DNA of 64,000 bases from Gnetum montanum (lineage: Eukaryota > Streptophyta > Gnetopsida > Gnetales > Gnetaceae): NCBI GenBank assembly GCA_015680685.1, contig MNCI01025086.1:600239-664238 (forward strand), read 5' to 3'. The notes under the pieces are model-generated. The model searched no databases, had not been told where the DNA came from, and saw only the letters and a list, made by a program, of their open reading frames with translations. The position numbers were made by a program, and so were the translations under genes. This document shows positions 11,032 to 22,650 of the stretch, piece by piece. The stretch's first letter is position 1. The number at the start of each line of letters is the position of its first letter.

Positions 11032-11060
11032 TCATTCAGTCATGGGGGAGATGGCCACCT
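11032..11060 (+). promoter_or_regulatory. Internal purine-rich motif (second PPT-like site), element B
   Basis: TTCATTCAGTCATGGGGGAG copies the sequence of the true PPT at 12931-12948 but lies 1.9 kb upstream of the LTR. Counterparts follow the end of integrase in C (22651-22680) and E (30553-30582). A T-rich run with repeated TTTTGTTTTACAC follows in all three. Confidence 0.6.
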
Positions 11061-12930
11061 ATGATGATCATTAGAGGCCCTTAGTTCTTTTAAGTTTTTG
11101 TTTTACACGTTTTTGTTTTACACATTTTTTTACACATTTTTGTTTTACAAATTTCTTTAACTTTTCTTGTTTTTTTTATAACATCATTATACTTTTTCAT
11201 TTTGTGTGTGTGTGTTATTCACCTTGTAAGTTTGTCACCCAATAAGTGTTCTTCATGATGGTATGAACTATTCTCATATTGATTGCTAATGTTTGGTTTT
11301 TACCTTTAAGTTATGATGTTGATACTAAGGTATGTTCTTTTGATATGGCAGGAAATGAGTCCACTTCATCCATTCATCCACAAGTTCTATGCTCTCTCTT
11401 GGCTTGGAAATGTATACTCCCTTTCTAATAAGAACTATAACGAATTGGTGACTTGACATTTCTCAAACTAAGGAAGGACTCAAGGATTGAAAAGGGTGTG
11501 AATTCAAGGGAACTTGATGCATTTGTATTGACTATTCTCTTGGGTGCTTGGATGTCTTCTTCTTGAGTTTTCTTACCATTTCGATATTACTCAATCATCG
11601 GAAGCTGAGAAAATAAAAATAACAAAGTCTTTGCATGGTGTGGTTCTCACACATAAACACATAAAACACATATAAAATCATGAGAATTCAAAGCACACCC
11701 CTTATATGAAATAATCATTTGGGCTACAAGCATTGGTTATGGAACTAAAATAAAAATTTTCCCTCTAACTAAGGCCTTTCTCGCTTCCCCTTCTCTCCTT
11801 CTTCATTTCGTCGGAATGGTGGTGGCTCTTGGGTGAAGGCATTCTCGTTATTCACAGGGATGGATTAGCTGAATGAATTGATACAAAGTCACTGGGTGTG
11901 GTTGGTTTGAGGCTGGAGTTGGAATGAGATTTGCTAAGTCACATTAATCATAAAAAACGCAAGGGGCTGTACACCACCTTATTCTTGGGATTCCATTCCA
12001 TTCTCTTCTCTCCACCTTTCTCTCCATTGTTTACCTCATTGCTGGTTGTATCATTAGTGTATATTTTGGTGGATGCATTGTTTTCTATTTAGTAAATTCT
12101 TGTGGTTAAGACTTTAACTCTTGTTCTAAATGACATTCCTAGAGCCTATGAAGTCTTTGAATGTGGGTTTGTTAGGGCATTAAGGGCATGAGCCTACTTT
12201 GGGGAGAACCCACTAACATTCCTATTTGGTGCACCAGTTAATCTCTTTTCCCTAACATTTTTGCAATCCATTTTATTTTGTTCATTTACATCTTGACATC
12301 CACTTCATTGATGTTATAGTTATTTCTTTTTCTTCATCTTTCTTGTTCTTTTTCTTTCTCCATTTTATCGCTATTAGAGGTTCGTGATTAATCATGGGGG
12401 TACGGGGCCCAATTTTTTCGATTTTCTCCTAACCCCTACACCTTTGATAGTCATCAATATTATATCTCTAGACCCGCAATCATCCATATCACAACTCATC
12501 CAATGGACCTTTCACCAAAGCAAGGTATCAACTACATTGTGATTCATTTACCCTTGCTAATATAAAGACTGTGTTGTGTGTGCAGATGGCACTCATGCAA
12601 CAATGGATTGGATCTGGAGAGAACACATGGAATGGAGTAGTGCTAAAGTAGCTATGCAAGGAGTAAGATCGAATGGTGCGCTTATGGATGGACAACAAAA
12701 GGTGTAATCTTGGCATTGGAAGTAGCAAGACTTCTTCTTTCTCTCTCTTTCTCAGCTACCAAATAAGGCCTGATGTCAATGTAATAAGGTGTTCACTCTT
12801 GTTATCATGAACACCAGTTTTGTCTTGTCTTGTAATGATGATCCATTCACATGTCATCCCATTAGTTCCATTTTGAGTCAATAATCCCATACCTTCCCAA
12901 TATTTTGTAAGGAACTCAAGGATGAGTTTT
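11061..12930 (+). other. 3' non-coding spacer of element B
   Basis: No usable reading frame is present. The part at about 11450-12260 is similar to 41210-42060 in F and to the reverse strand of 29270-30030 in E. Shared landmarks are a CATGGTGTGGTT segment, GAATTCAAAGCACACCCCTT, and AAGGGCATGAGCCTACTTTG. A shorter conserved block lies just before the PPT (12780-12930) and also occurs in C and F. Conservation across elements points to a function in RNA (packaging, stability or 3' processing), which is an inference. Confidence 0.65.
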
Positions 12931-12948
12931 CATTCAGTCATGGGGGTA
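12931..12948 (+). promoter_or_regulatory. Polypurine tract of element B
   Basis: CATTCAGTCATGGGGGTA directly precedes the TG of the 3' LTR. The same sequence lies before the 3' LTR of C, and CATTCAATCATGGGGATA before those of E and F. Confidence 0.75.
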
Positions 12949-13761
12949 TGATGGGACACGATATCGCATCCACCGCAATATCGTGTCGTCCCCTGCAATA
13001 TCACGTACACGATATCATGGTGCACCGCCAAGTCTATAAATAAGAGGCGGCTCTCCCTTGTTTCACATCTAGGCCTAGACCATAGCAAAACTCTGGTAGT
13101 TTTACCTCTCCAAAGATAGATTAATTTCCATGTGCCCACAATAGGAACTCCAAAGTGAACAGATCTCTATTCGAGCAGACATTGTACCTAAACACAAGTT
13201 TGTGTACAGAAATAAAGATGAACTTCTTGGATAAACCTTGCAGTGCATGGAATAGGCTAATTATGACTTTATTTACTGTTACTTATTATTCACAATTTAA
13301 ATGCTTTATTAGTAATTAAATCTCTCTCAACCCTTCTCTCCTAGTTAAGTGCCTCAGTACAACCGCTTTGAGCACGTGTGTTACGCTTGGTGATCCCAGC
13401 AACAACTAGCGTTTGGTAACCAAGGTTGCATCGGTTCAGGGTGTGAATGGTAAGTGGGAACGGATGCTAATGCTAGGTTAATTAAGGCTTAGTTAGTTAG
13501 TTAGAGTTAGTCAATTAGTCTCTTCAACCCTTCACCTCACTAGCATAGGAGATAAAACAGAAAAACTATAAAAATCATATACCTTAGACTTACTTAACCA
13601 TACAACCGTGACAACTATAAGTAAGTCTAGGAAGACAATGAATGATTAACCCTAAGTGTTCCATAAGATGTCTAGGCACTTAGTTTTCGGAGTTCGATAG
13701 GATCGTGCATGCTATGCTCATATTCGTATGGTTGAGTGTAGGGGTACCTCGCCACTCATCA
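12949..13761 (+). repeat. 3' LTR of element B
   Basis: TGATGGGACACGATATCG to CGCCACTCATCA, 813 bp, collinear with the 5' LTR. TATAAATA is at 13035-13042 and the U3 microrepeats (CGATATCG, GCAATATCG, GCAATATC, CGATATC) are better preserved than in the 5' copy. No PBS follows, confirming it is the 3' copy. Confidence 0.9.
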
Positions 13762-13766
13762 ATAAC

Positions 13767-14200
13767 CTTTACAAGGATCAAAGCTATTCAACAAAGTAAA
13801 TTGAGAATTATAAGCTTTTGATAGGATTTGAAGCTATTAGTGAGATCAATAAGGAGGTTTTTTAACTTTTTTTTTACACTCTTGAGAAAGTTCTTTGTAC
13901 AACTACTGGTTAACTATTAAAATCATATTTTTGAAGAAGAAGAATGGTAGATGTGTTAGATGCATTCCTAACTAGGAAGTGCCATTGGGACTCATTAACA
14001 AGCACTTTAATGTACATTATGGTTTTTTTTACTAACAATGAAAAAAACAAAGTAATTCAAGTAAAGCAAAAAGCAACTAAATTTAGTAAAGAAAAATCAA
14101 GTGATTTATTCAACAAAGTGAACACATTTAATTGACAATGAATGAAGAAGATATATTAATTATTAAGAAAATTATTTTACTAAACCACCTAAGCCAAAGA
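13767..14200. other. No recognisable feature
   Basis: AT-rich sequence right of element B. A short open stretch at 13944-14135 is lysine-rich and has no recognised domain. It may belong to the same pre-existing sequence as 6471-6757, which B interrupted. Confidence 0.4.
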
Positions 14201-14405
14201 AGAAACATGGAATTGTGTGGACATAATTTTTAAAATTGAAACTAAAATTTTTACTTATGATCACTGAGACCCCTTAAATCTATAGAACCAGTTTCAAAAT
14301 TCGTTTTATGGAATTGTTTTTATTTATAACTCAATGCTACCTAGTAGAATTGAATCTATGACCTAAGGACCAAGCCAAGACCCTTACCACTAGGCTATCA
14401 TCTCA
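14201..14405 (-). mobile_element. Probable tRNA-derived SINE
   Basis: On the minus strand, a Pol III A-box-like TAGCCTAGTGGTAAGG (about 14384-14399) is followed after a tRNA-like interval by a B-box-like AGATTCAATTC (14347-14357, consensus GGTTCGAATCC with G-to-A and C-to-T changes). A non-tRNA body follows. A true tRNA is unlikely because no closing acceptor stem is seen. The 3' end and target duplication were not resolved. Confidence 0.5.
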
Positions 14406-14921
14406 TTATTGAAACCTATTCACCCTCTTAAAGTGCTAAAAGATCCTAACATAGGTTTGTTCAGTTGTGCACAAAACCTTTTCTTAACCTAAAGATATTT
14501 AGCTACAAGGAAGAGACAAGCAAGAAAGAACAATTCTATGAAAAGGGTAAGACCATTTTTAACACTACAAGTCATTGTCCAAGTATGAGAGATTACAAAA
14601 TATTAACTCTACCTTTTTACATGTTAATGCAATTTTCTCTCTTCCTAAATATCTCTAGTGGTAGTGATTTTTTCAAGGGTAATGAGGATAAAACATCATA
14701 GTCATAAAAATTGACTAGATCAAATCTCGTTGGAGACATCACTATTACTAACCAAGTATAAACATATGAAATATGTTTCCTTACATACACTCTTTAGAAA
14801 GTTGATTATATCACAAGTTTGAAAAACTATTGCAAATTCATATAAAATAAAATTGTATCCATTCATTGACATTGTCATTGTTGATACAATGTATTATTTA
14901 AGTGATGTTGTAAATTACAAA
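14406..14921. other. No recognisable feature; left flank of element D
   Basis: AT-rich. A short open stretch at 14465-14701 has no recognised domain. This was the left neighbour of the site where D inserted. Confidence 0.4.
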
Positions 14922-14926
14922 AGCTA
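14922..14926. repeat. Left target-site duplication of element D (AGCTA)
   Basis: AGCTA directly precedes TGTTGACC and recurs exactly at 27361-27365 after the 3' LTR. Confidence 0.8.
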
Positions 14927-15477
14927 TGTTGACCTTTTGGTATGTCAAAACCTTAAGGAAAATTGAGAAAATGGAATTATTATGGTGGATAATTTTTTTA
15001 TAGGACATGAACAAGAACTCCACAATAAGATCTAAGAACTCAAGGAAATGAGATCTACGACAAGATGTCAAATAAAGACTAGATGGACAAGATGAGAGGA
15101 TGGACAAAAATGAAGGTTACAAATCAAATGAGGATGTTCTAAGGATTGGCAAGAAGGTAAATTAATAGGAAAAGCCTCACAATTCATAGCTTAAAAGTTG
15201 AGAAGACATCTCTAAAAAACAATAGACATCTCCTTGTATATGTCTCATTTGCAAGTGAGATGTCTTTCCTAAATTGAGGCCAATCTTAATTAGATGTTCT
15301 AACTTTGAAGCAAATGTCTTTACTAGCTATTTGGTATTTGTTGCATGAACTTCAAGAATTTTTCAAAAACTCTAAGGTTATAAGATGATGTTAAAATATT
15401 GGAAATTATACAAAAATTATTCAAACATTTACTCCTAATTGTGTATTCTATGCAATTCTATTTTTACTCTTCATTGT
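14927..15477 (+). repeat. 5' LTR of element D, left part
   Basis: Starts TGTTGACCTTTTGGTATG and is collinear with 26437-26975 of the 3' LTR. It is interrupted by element C after ATTGT (15473-15477), the target duplication of C. Confidence 0.85.
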
Positions 15478-16348
15478 TGATGAATTGTGTTTTTCATAAG
15501 TTCTAATATCTGAACAACCACGATATTGGATACACAATATCGAGTACATGATATTGTAGCCTAATATGCGATATCAGACAAGCCATATTGCAGGGTTACT
15601 CTTATGCCTATAAATACAGCCCGTGGGCACATGATTTAGAGTAGTTTTTGCAGCCAAGTAGCAAAACTATTGTAGTTTGTTCATTTGAGAGTTAGAATAT
15701 TTTCCAAGTGCTTGTAGTAGGAGGTCTAAGTGTAATTGGATCTTTATTCAAGCATTGATATACTTGAACACACCATTGTGTTGGCAATAAAGACAAGCTC
15801 TTTGATTCACCTTGTAGCATTTGAGACTTTTTTTCTTATGCATTTATATATATATTGTGATTTCATGAAATTTACATTAATGTTATTCATTCATCAATTA
15901 CTTTTAGTTAATTAAGAAACTGATTAAAATACACAATGACAACCCCTTCAAACATACATGTGACACTTGGTATCTCAGAAATAGTTAGCATTTGACAACC
16001 TAGCAGTGTTTACACAAAGTTCAAGATGTGTCCAAGAAATGCGGATGGTTACTTATGTTAGGCTAGATTAGACAATAGTTTACTTAGCCCTTAATTATTC
16101 TCACTTTTATTCTTTTTTTAGGTAATCAAATTGATAAAACACAAAATAATAAAAATCTTATGCCTCAGTCACACTTAACCATACACTTGCATTTCACAAG
16201 TGAGATTGGGAAGACAATGAATGGACAACATAAACTCACCATTTAACTCTAGTGTACTTGATAATTAAAGTCTATAGAATTTGATTAGATCACATGTGAA
16301 CACCTATGATTCGTATGTTTGGGTGTAGGGGTACCTTCCCGCTCATCA
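15478..16348 (+). repeat. 5' LTR of element C
   Basis: 871 bp, TGATGAATTGTG to CGCTCATCA. The start matches the U3 start of E (TGATGAAACAC). It contains the microrepeat array, TATA box at 15609-15616, and an AATAAAGAC signal near 15785. Confidence 0.85.
15511..15616 (+). promoter_or_regulatory. U3 promoter of element C: ATATTG/ATATCG microrepeats and TATA box
   Basis: At least five ATATTG or ATATCG/ATATCA cores (CGATATTGG, CAATATCGAG, GATATTGTAG, GCGATATCAG, CATATTGCAG) lie in about 85 bp, followed by TATAAATA at 15609-15616. The arrangement is the same as in element B. Confidence 0.6.
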
Positions 16349-16368
16349 TTAGCATTGTTGCTGGGGAC
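16349..16368 (+). promoter_or_regulatory. Decayed tRNA-Asp primer-binding site of element C
   Basis: TTAGCATTGTTGCTGGGGAC. Compared with the tRNA-Asp complement, all five differences in the first 19 bases are G-to-A or C-to-T. Confidence 0.75.
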
Positions 16369-16558
16369 TTTAGTTCTACGTGCACTATCTAAACTTAGTA
16401 AAACTTAGTAACCTTGTTGTTCAAACCTTAAGATTCAAATCTTACAAAAATAAAAATTATTATTACAATTAAATTAAATCTTAACACTGCATATAAATTT
16501 GTTAACATAAAATGTCTTTTTCTCATAAGAGCCTATCTCCACCCAAGGTAGACCATGT

Positions 16559-18330
16559 GCCTCAATAATACTAGGTGGTGTATGCTCATCCTGATGAGTA
16601 TGTACTAGAATTCACCTTCATCTTACATAAAGATGAAATGCTATGGTGGTGCAACATGGAATGCAACATTGTGTTGCCACTTGATTAATCTATTCCAGCT
16701 ATGCTCCAACTAATGATTACATGACATGGACTCCAACATCTTCACAAGGAGTATGAGATGCGAGATTCTAATTCAAGGGATTATCATCCCATTGAGGCAC
16801 AAAGGTTAAGGGATCATCAGTTGGAGCACCAACACAAGCTTGTGAAGGGCAAGGGGTTAAAAACTTCTCAACTTTCACTTGGCCCAATGGATGGAGGTGA
16901 ATGTTTCTCTAAGGGATTTTCCTTTGGGGATACTCCTCTATTTGACTTTGTTCAAGGGGCCCTAATCCAAGTTTTGGTTAGAATGGATCGAATGAAAAAA
17001 ATGGAACTAGAGGAGAAAGTCATGATAAGGGGCCAAATGGAGGCCATGATTACAATCGTGGTTTTGATCATCATAGAAAGGGTGATAGGCATCAACATGA
17101 TGCAAATTCTTCTTTCTCTTCCCCTTCCTCATCATCATCTATCTTAGATCATGGCCATAGAGGGCATGATTGTGATGGAGATGATTGACAGGACCAAAGC
17201 AACAGAAGGGACTGTCAAGATAGTTGCAATCGAAGGTGTGGAAAATCTAGAGAGACCCACTACCAGCGTTAGTAGAGAACACCATAGGCACCAGCACCAT
17301 GGCCTTGATGAACCTTTACTTGTCACTTGGAGCATGTTAAACATTACAGAATCCATGAGGATTCCAACAAGGCACGTAAAGGATAGTAGAATAAAGAGGT
17401 TGGACAAGAACAACATCCCTTGGTTTGAGGGAGGTTACGATGTTGATCCACAAAATCATCTCCAAGCCTTCCAGGATGCATGTGCCTTATAGAATATTGA
17501 GAATGATTGGCAGAAGTTAAAACTATTTTCAAGTACACTCATTAAGGAAGCAAAGAATTGGTATTGGTCCTTGGAGCCAGAATTAATTCAATGGTGGAGT
17601 ATGATGTTAGAATTGTTCAATGACAAATATCAAACGTACTCCAATGTATCCAATCTAAGGAAGTAGATCCAAGTGTGGAAACAAGAAAATCATGAGCACT
17701 TGGATGCCACTATTGATTGATACTACTCTTTGTTGCATAAGTGTCTCGGTCATGGATACTCTTAGCTTAATCAAATCTGTCATATCATAGATGGGTTGTG
17801 GTCTAAAATAAGGAAAGCCCTTAGCATCTATGCCCAAGGAAGATTAACAAAGTTAAACACCCATTGAATTCAAAAGTTAATTGAGTAGGTAGCCATGGAG
17901 GAGGGAGAATTGAGAAAGTGAGAAAGTGCAGAAGAATACAATAGGGACCCTTCTATCTACAAAAGGGAAGTTCGATTTTATGACAGTGAGGATGAGTTAA
18001 CTAGAGATGAGATGGCTAATCAGAAAACCTTGCCACTCCAAAAATTGTAATTTGAAATCACAACTAAGGTTGACCAATTATGGGACTCCATGGACAATAA
18101 GTTTCAAACTTTCTTAAAAATTGCTAAAGAGTCTAAGGAACAAAGTAATAAGTGTGAGTGTCGAAGACGTAAGAAAGATAAACATGCCATATCCAAGGGT
18201 AAGGGTAAGATAGCTATGATAGAGATGGTTGCGGATAGTGACTCAGATGATGATGGTGGATGTGATGTCTACCAATATGAACTTTCCAAGGAATGCTATC
18301 CAATTATGTCATACTTGTAGGAATCTGGGG
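16559..18330 (+). pseudogene. Gag polyprotein of element C
   Basis: Collinear with B gag. The N-terminal YVLEFTFILHKDE block is at about 16595-16640, a low-complexity basic section at 16960-17150, and the core at 17330-17860 (NNIPWFEGGYDVDPQNHLQ, LIKEAKNWYWSLE, LELFNDKYQTYS, HGYS). An acidic section follows. The knuckle-like region near 18255-18300 reads CDVYQYEL, with Cys and His positions lost. Most of it is in one frame, the same as its protease, interrupted by TAG stops (for example 17491 and 17664) at positions where B has a glutamine codon or stop. Confidence 0.8.
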
Positions 18331-19020
18331 TGTATGCCTTACATCCATGACTTGCACAAAGACAAACAACCAAAAAATTACCTCATTCATAAGGCAAATC
18401 TCAATAGTTCTAGCAACTACAATAGTACTATCTAAGTGAAACTCCATCACAATCCTATGCATTGTACCAACAATGGCAACAACTACAATCGTGGGTGTTG
18501 GCACCTCCAAGACAATATTACCCTTACCGACAACCAAATCCCTATGGTTGCTATGTTCAACAACCTTCATCTCCAAAAAACGTATTTGGTTATGTTGTTG
18601 CTTACCAACCTCACCACTACCCTCCTGAAGTGTACCAACTACCTTATCTAAGGAGGGATGCCACATACTATCCTCATGCTCCTCTTGTCCTTACACCTAC
18701 TTGTCTGTCTCCTACATAGCTACCACTTGTTCCATCCATGTAGGTTGAATTGTCTACCCAACCACAACAAAGAAATGCTACAAGGTTGATTAATTTGCAA
18801 CTAGTTAACAAACCAAATGGGTTGGAACCATGATCAAAGAGAAGACCCTTCTTCTAACCTCGTAGTCCACCAAAGCCCTTAGACACATTAGTGGTTGGTA
18901 ACCCTACTCCTCCACCTTCCTCTATCTCACCTTTATCCAAGTATCCTTCAAACCAAAATCCCTCTTGAATCCATACTATAATGTTGACCCATGTTGTATC
19001 TAATTGGATTCAAGTTGGTA
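18331..19020 (+). pseudogene. Proline/glutamine-rich gag-protease linker (element C)
   Basis: Same position and composition as 9641-10335 in B. It includes an RNATRLINLQLV-like segment near 18770-18810. No catalytic motif. Several stops. Confidence 0.6.
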
Positions 19021-19640
19021 ACCTACCTAGGAAGTTAGTTGATTCCAGGAGTCCCCTAGTATATTTGCAAATTGCTAGGAATGAGCCTTATAAAGCTCTT
19101 CTTGACTCTAGTTCTAGTGTTAATCTGATCTCACATGAGATGTACATGATGTGAAACCTTCCTTCCTTGAAGAAGAGCAACATCTAGCTAGAACTGGTAG
19201 ACTAGTCCATCACTATTCCATTGGGATTGGTAGAGGACATCGTAACCATTGTTTGTGGATGGTCATATCCTATTAACTTCCTAGTAATTAAGATGGAGAA
19301 CTATAATGGGGACTTCCCAATTATTATGGAAAGGGCATGGTTAAGCACTATTGATGCCAAAATGGGAATTAGAGATCTTTCCTTAGAGATATCTAAAGAA
19401 AATGAATTTAAAAAGATCGAGAAGCAGAGGGTTCCTGTATAATGATTCAGGGTGCTATTGTGTGTAGAAGCTATGATTAGTAAAGTGAACATCTATCTCT
19501 GCATGCAAGTAGTGTGCACAAAAAGCTAAAATTCAATGATGTCTGTACATAGCAGCCACAAAACAAGAAGGCACCCAGTGGCTAACAATTGACTCTAGCA
19601 GTAATACATTGTGCGTGGAACCTATTGAGGGCTTAATGTA
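19021..19640 (+). pseudogene. Retropepsin-like protease (element C)
   Basis: The active-site block at 19095-19130 reads ALLDSSSSVNLIS: the catalytic aspartate is kept but the glycine of D-S/T-G is serine. Later blocks are GWSYPINFLVIK (19255-19290) and FPIIMERAWLSTID (19315-19355), where the family has G-R-x-W-L; glycine is changed to glutamate. The open stretch 19221-19442 covers the second half of the domain. Likely inactive. Confidence 0.75.
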
Positions 19641-19930
19641 TGAATATTTTGTAAGTATGAATGAATTCAAGTAAGTTCATCACCAGCTCTTCAAGGGAGT
19701 AAATGATGATATCAATTTGGAAGAGTTGGAGATTCTTGACAATTTCAAACAAGAACCCCTTGAATTAAAGACTTTACCAACAAGAATGGATTATGTGTTT
19801 TTGAAAAATGGAAGATTGGTCATTATTAATGCCAAGCTTATTGTAGGACAAAAGAAGATGTTGATGAAGGTTGTGAAAAAATGGTCAGTAGCCTTTGTCT
19901 AGTCATATTCTGAGCTCACTAGAATAGATC
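19641..19930 (+). pseudogene. Protease-RT linker (element C)
   Basis: Open stretch 19717-19902 (LEELEILDNFKQEPLELK ... MDYVFLKNGRLVIINAKL). It shifts by one frame relative to the protease. The same linker is present in A (201-420, minus strand). In Athila-like elements this region leads into RT. Confidence 0.65.
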
Positions 19931-20855
19931 CAAGAATATGTTAACACTGGATATACACAAACCCCACCATTAAGTTGAAATAATAGCTACAATAGTGTTT
20001 AAATCCCAAATTAAAGTAGATTGTCAAAGAGGATATTGAGCAACTCCTCAAGGTGGGATTCATCTACCCTATCATAGATAGTGAGTGGGTCAGTTCACTC
20101 ATGATCATGCCCAAGAAAGGAGGCAAATGGAAAGTGTGCATCAACTTCTAGCTACTTAATATGGCAACTTTCAAAGATCATTTTTTGTTTTCTTTATTGA
20201 TCAATTTCTAGACACCATTTCTGGACACAACTATTATAGCTTTCTAGATAGTTATAGTGGCTATAACCAAATCTAAATTGCACCAAAGGACCAGGTGAAG
20301 AAAAATTTTACAAGTCCTTAGGGGACTTTTGCTTATCATCAAATGTCATTTGGTCTATTTAATGCCCCAACTACATTCCAATGATTAATCCTCAGCATTT
20401 TCCAACAATAAATCGATAGTAGGGTAGAAGTATTCATGGATGAATTTTCTACCTCCAGAGCTATGTTTGAGAAAGCCCTAGACCATCTTGAGCAGGTGTT
20501 GAGGAGATGTGTTGAAAAAAACCTCTAACTCAATTGGAAAAAGAGCCATCTTATGGTCTAGGAAGGCACAGTCTTGCGGCACCATATCTCAAAAGCAGGA
20601 ATTGAGGTGGACTCTAAAAAGATAAGGGTCATCTAAGGAATAACCCATCAACTAGAAATAGTTAAAGAAGTGTAATCATTCTTTGGTCATACTGGTTACT
20701 ACCAGTGCTTCATCAAGAACTTTTCCAAAATTGTTAAGCTATTGGTTGAATTAACAAAGAAAGATGCATCATTTGTCTAGACCCCTGCATGTGAAATAGC
20801 ATTTCAACAACTGAAGTAGAAGTTTGTTGAAACCCCAATTCTACAAGAACCTAAT
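19931..20855 (+). pseudogene. Reverse transcriptase of element C
   Basis: Gypsy-type RT. SEWVSSLMIMPKKGGKWKVC lies near 20085-20140, then a broken DHFLFSLLI block and a G-Y-N block near 20260. The catalytic motif near 20430-20450 reads EVFMDEFS where the family has FMDDF, so the second catalytic aspartate is glutamate. LNWKKSHLMV and GIEVDSKKI (20530-20630) follow, then FFGHTGYYQCFIKNFSKI (20680-20740). There are numerous TAG stops and frame breaks. The domain order is RT, RNase H, integrase, as in Ty3/gypsy. Confidence 0.85.
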
Positions 20856-21250
20856 TGGTCTAGGTCATTTCATGTGATGACTGATGCATCAAATTATGCT
20901 TTGGGGGTAGTGCTTATGTAGTTGGATGATAAAAAATGTCCATATTACATTTAATGCGCAAGCCAAAGTATCATAGGTGCATAGCTAAACTACACCACTA
21001 TGAAAAAGGAGTTTATGGTAGTCGTGTTTGCATTAGAAAAGTTCAAGCACTATCTGCTTGGCTATAAAGTGTTCATGCACACAGATCATAGCGCCAGTTC
21101 GTTTCTAATGAATAAACCAATGGTGAGCCCTCATGTCATACAGTGGCTTGTGATTTTGTAAGAGTTCAATATCACAATGGTAGATTGAAAGGATGTGGAA
21201 AATGTGGTGAATGGTCATTTATCATGGTTAAGATGGGACAACAAGAAGAA
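20856..21250 (+). pseudogene. RNase H of element C
   Basis: The block VMTDASNYALGVVL (about 20875-20920) contains the first catalytic aspartate of gypsy RNase H. It is followed by LNYTTMKKEFMVVVFALEKF (about 20985-21050), with the catalytic glutamate, and HYLLGYKVFMHTDHSA (21045-21095), with the third acidic residue. The tail YWLV-like WLVIL and ENVVNGHLS match the end of the domain. Several stops. Confidence 0.8.
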
Positions 21251-21259
21251 AGAAAGTTC

Positions 21260-22640
21260 CTTATCAGATCAACTTCTTGATGAATCTCTCCTTGTAGGGG
21301 CTATTAATGCATAGATGCCCAATGAGTCAAAAATGGTATGACACCATCCTCACTTATCTACCAAAGCAAGAACTATCACAAGGGCTAGACACCTAGAAGA
21401 AACAATAGTTTCTTCACCAGGTTAAGCATTTCATAGAAATCAAAGAGAATCTTTACAAAGTATGTCTCAATGGCCTGGTACGCTAGTGTGTCCCTAACAC
21501 AGATCAACTTTGCATTCTCCAGAATGCTCATGAGGGCCCTTGTGGGGGCCATTATGATGGGAGATGCATGTCCATCAAAATCCTCATGGTATAATATTAT
21601 TGGCCAACAATCCTCAAGGATGCACACCAATTCATCCATGCTTGTGATGATTGTTAAAAGGATGGTGGAATGACAACTTGAATGGAGGAACCACAACAAT
21701 GGATTCAGCCTCTCAAGCCATTTGATATTTAGGGCATTAACTTTATGGATCCCATCACACCTTTTTCAAATGAAAAGGTGTATATAATAGTCATAGTTAA
21801 ATATTGCACTAAGTGGGTATAAGAAATAGCCATCACTAATTTTACATCCACTACTACTACTTGGTTTGTAGAATAGAATATCATAAACATGTTTGGTATG
21901 CCTTGTGCATTAACTTTTGATAATGGGACTCATTTCATAGGTGCCAGTTTTTGAAAACTTAAGCAACACTTGGGGATTGAGCACAAACTCACAACACCTT
22001 ATCATCCTCAAGCTAATGGTCAAGCTAAGGTTACTAATCAGGAGATTACAAAAATTCTAATATGCACTATTAGCAAATATTGAAGGGATTGGAGCACCAA
22101 ATTAAATGGTGCCCTTTGGGCCTATCACCCCACATGGAAGCTTCTCATAGGTTATTCTTCTTATGAGCTTATGTACGGAAAAATCCCAACACTACCCATC
22201 CAATTTGAGCTCTGTACACTCTCTACAATCTGTGACCTTGACATAGATCTAAGTATAGAACAAAAAGAATAATTAATAAACCTCAACTTGCTAGATAAAA
22301 ACTAGTTAATGGCCCTGTCATCCAAAAAAATGCATAAGGCATTCAACAAGAAATTCCATGAGCTCAAAATAAGAAAATTCAAGTTTCAACTAAGAGACAA
22401 GGTTCTCTACTGGAATTCTACACATGTACCTCAACAAACCAAATTTTCAAACATTGTGGAAAGGACCTTACATTATTGATGAGACTTTTGCATCTAGATC
22501 CATGATTATGTATAAACTTGATAGCCCAAATAAGAAGCAATTAGTTAACATTTAACAACTGAAACCTTTCCATGAGCCCAAGCCAACCGACTCAACAGAC
22601 ATCTCGTTAGATGGACAAGCATGCTCAATCTTTTAGATCC
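21260..22640 (+). pseudogene. Integrase of element C
   Basis: The zinc-binding part (21480-21670) is out of frame but alignable with E. The core spans 21740-22150. The first catalytic position reads IVKYCTKWV where the family has V-D-Y-F, so Asp is Lys. The second, TFDNGTHFIG (21915-21950), is kept. The third lies in ANGQAKVTNQEI (22012-22050), where Glu is Lys. LTTPYHPQ and GALWAYHPTWK identify the gypsy type. The C-terminal part LRDKVLYWNS is at 22390-22415. Two of three DDE residues are lost. Confidence 0.85.
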
Positions 22641-22650
22641 CACCCTTACA

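Larger units (their letters stand above)
6763..13761 (+). mobile_element. Element B: complete but pol-less Athila-like retrotransposon
   Basis: A 6,999 bp unit bounded by two similar LTRs of 812 and 813 bp (by eye about 93-95% identical, mostly transitions). Inside are a tRNA-Asp PBS, gag, linker, protease-like region, a purine-rich internal motif, a 1.9 kb non-coding spacer and a PPT. No RT, RNase H or integrase motif is present between the protease end (about 11030) and the spacer. It is therefore a gag-protease deletion derivative that would have needed enzymes from a relative such as C or E. Unusually for this window, gag and protease stay in one frame (7807-11030), broken by stops rather than by indels. 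Confidence 0.85.

Noticed and set aside
14341-14400. A tRNA gene
   Set aside because: Box A and B are present, but no acceptor stem pairing or intact B box is seen, and the body continues beyond tRNA length.
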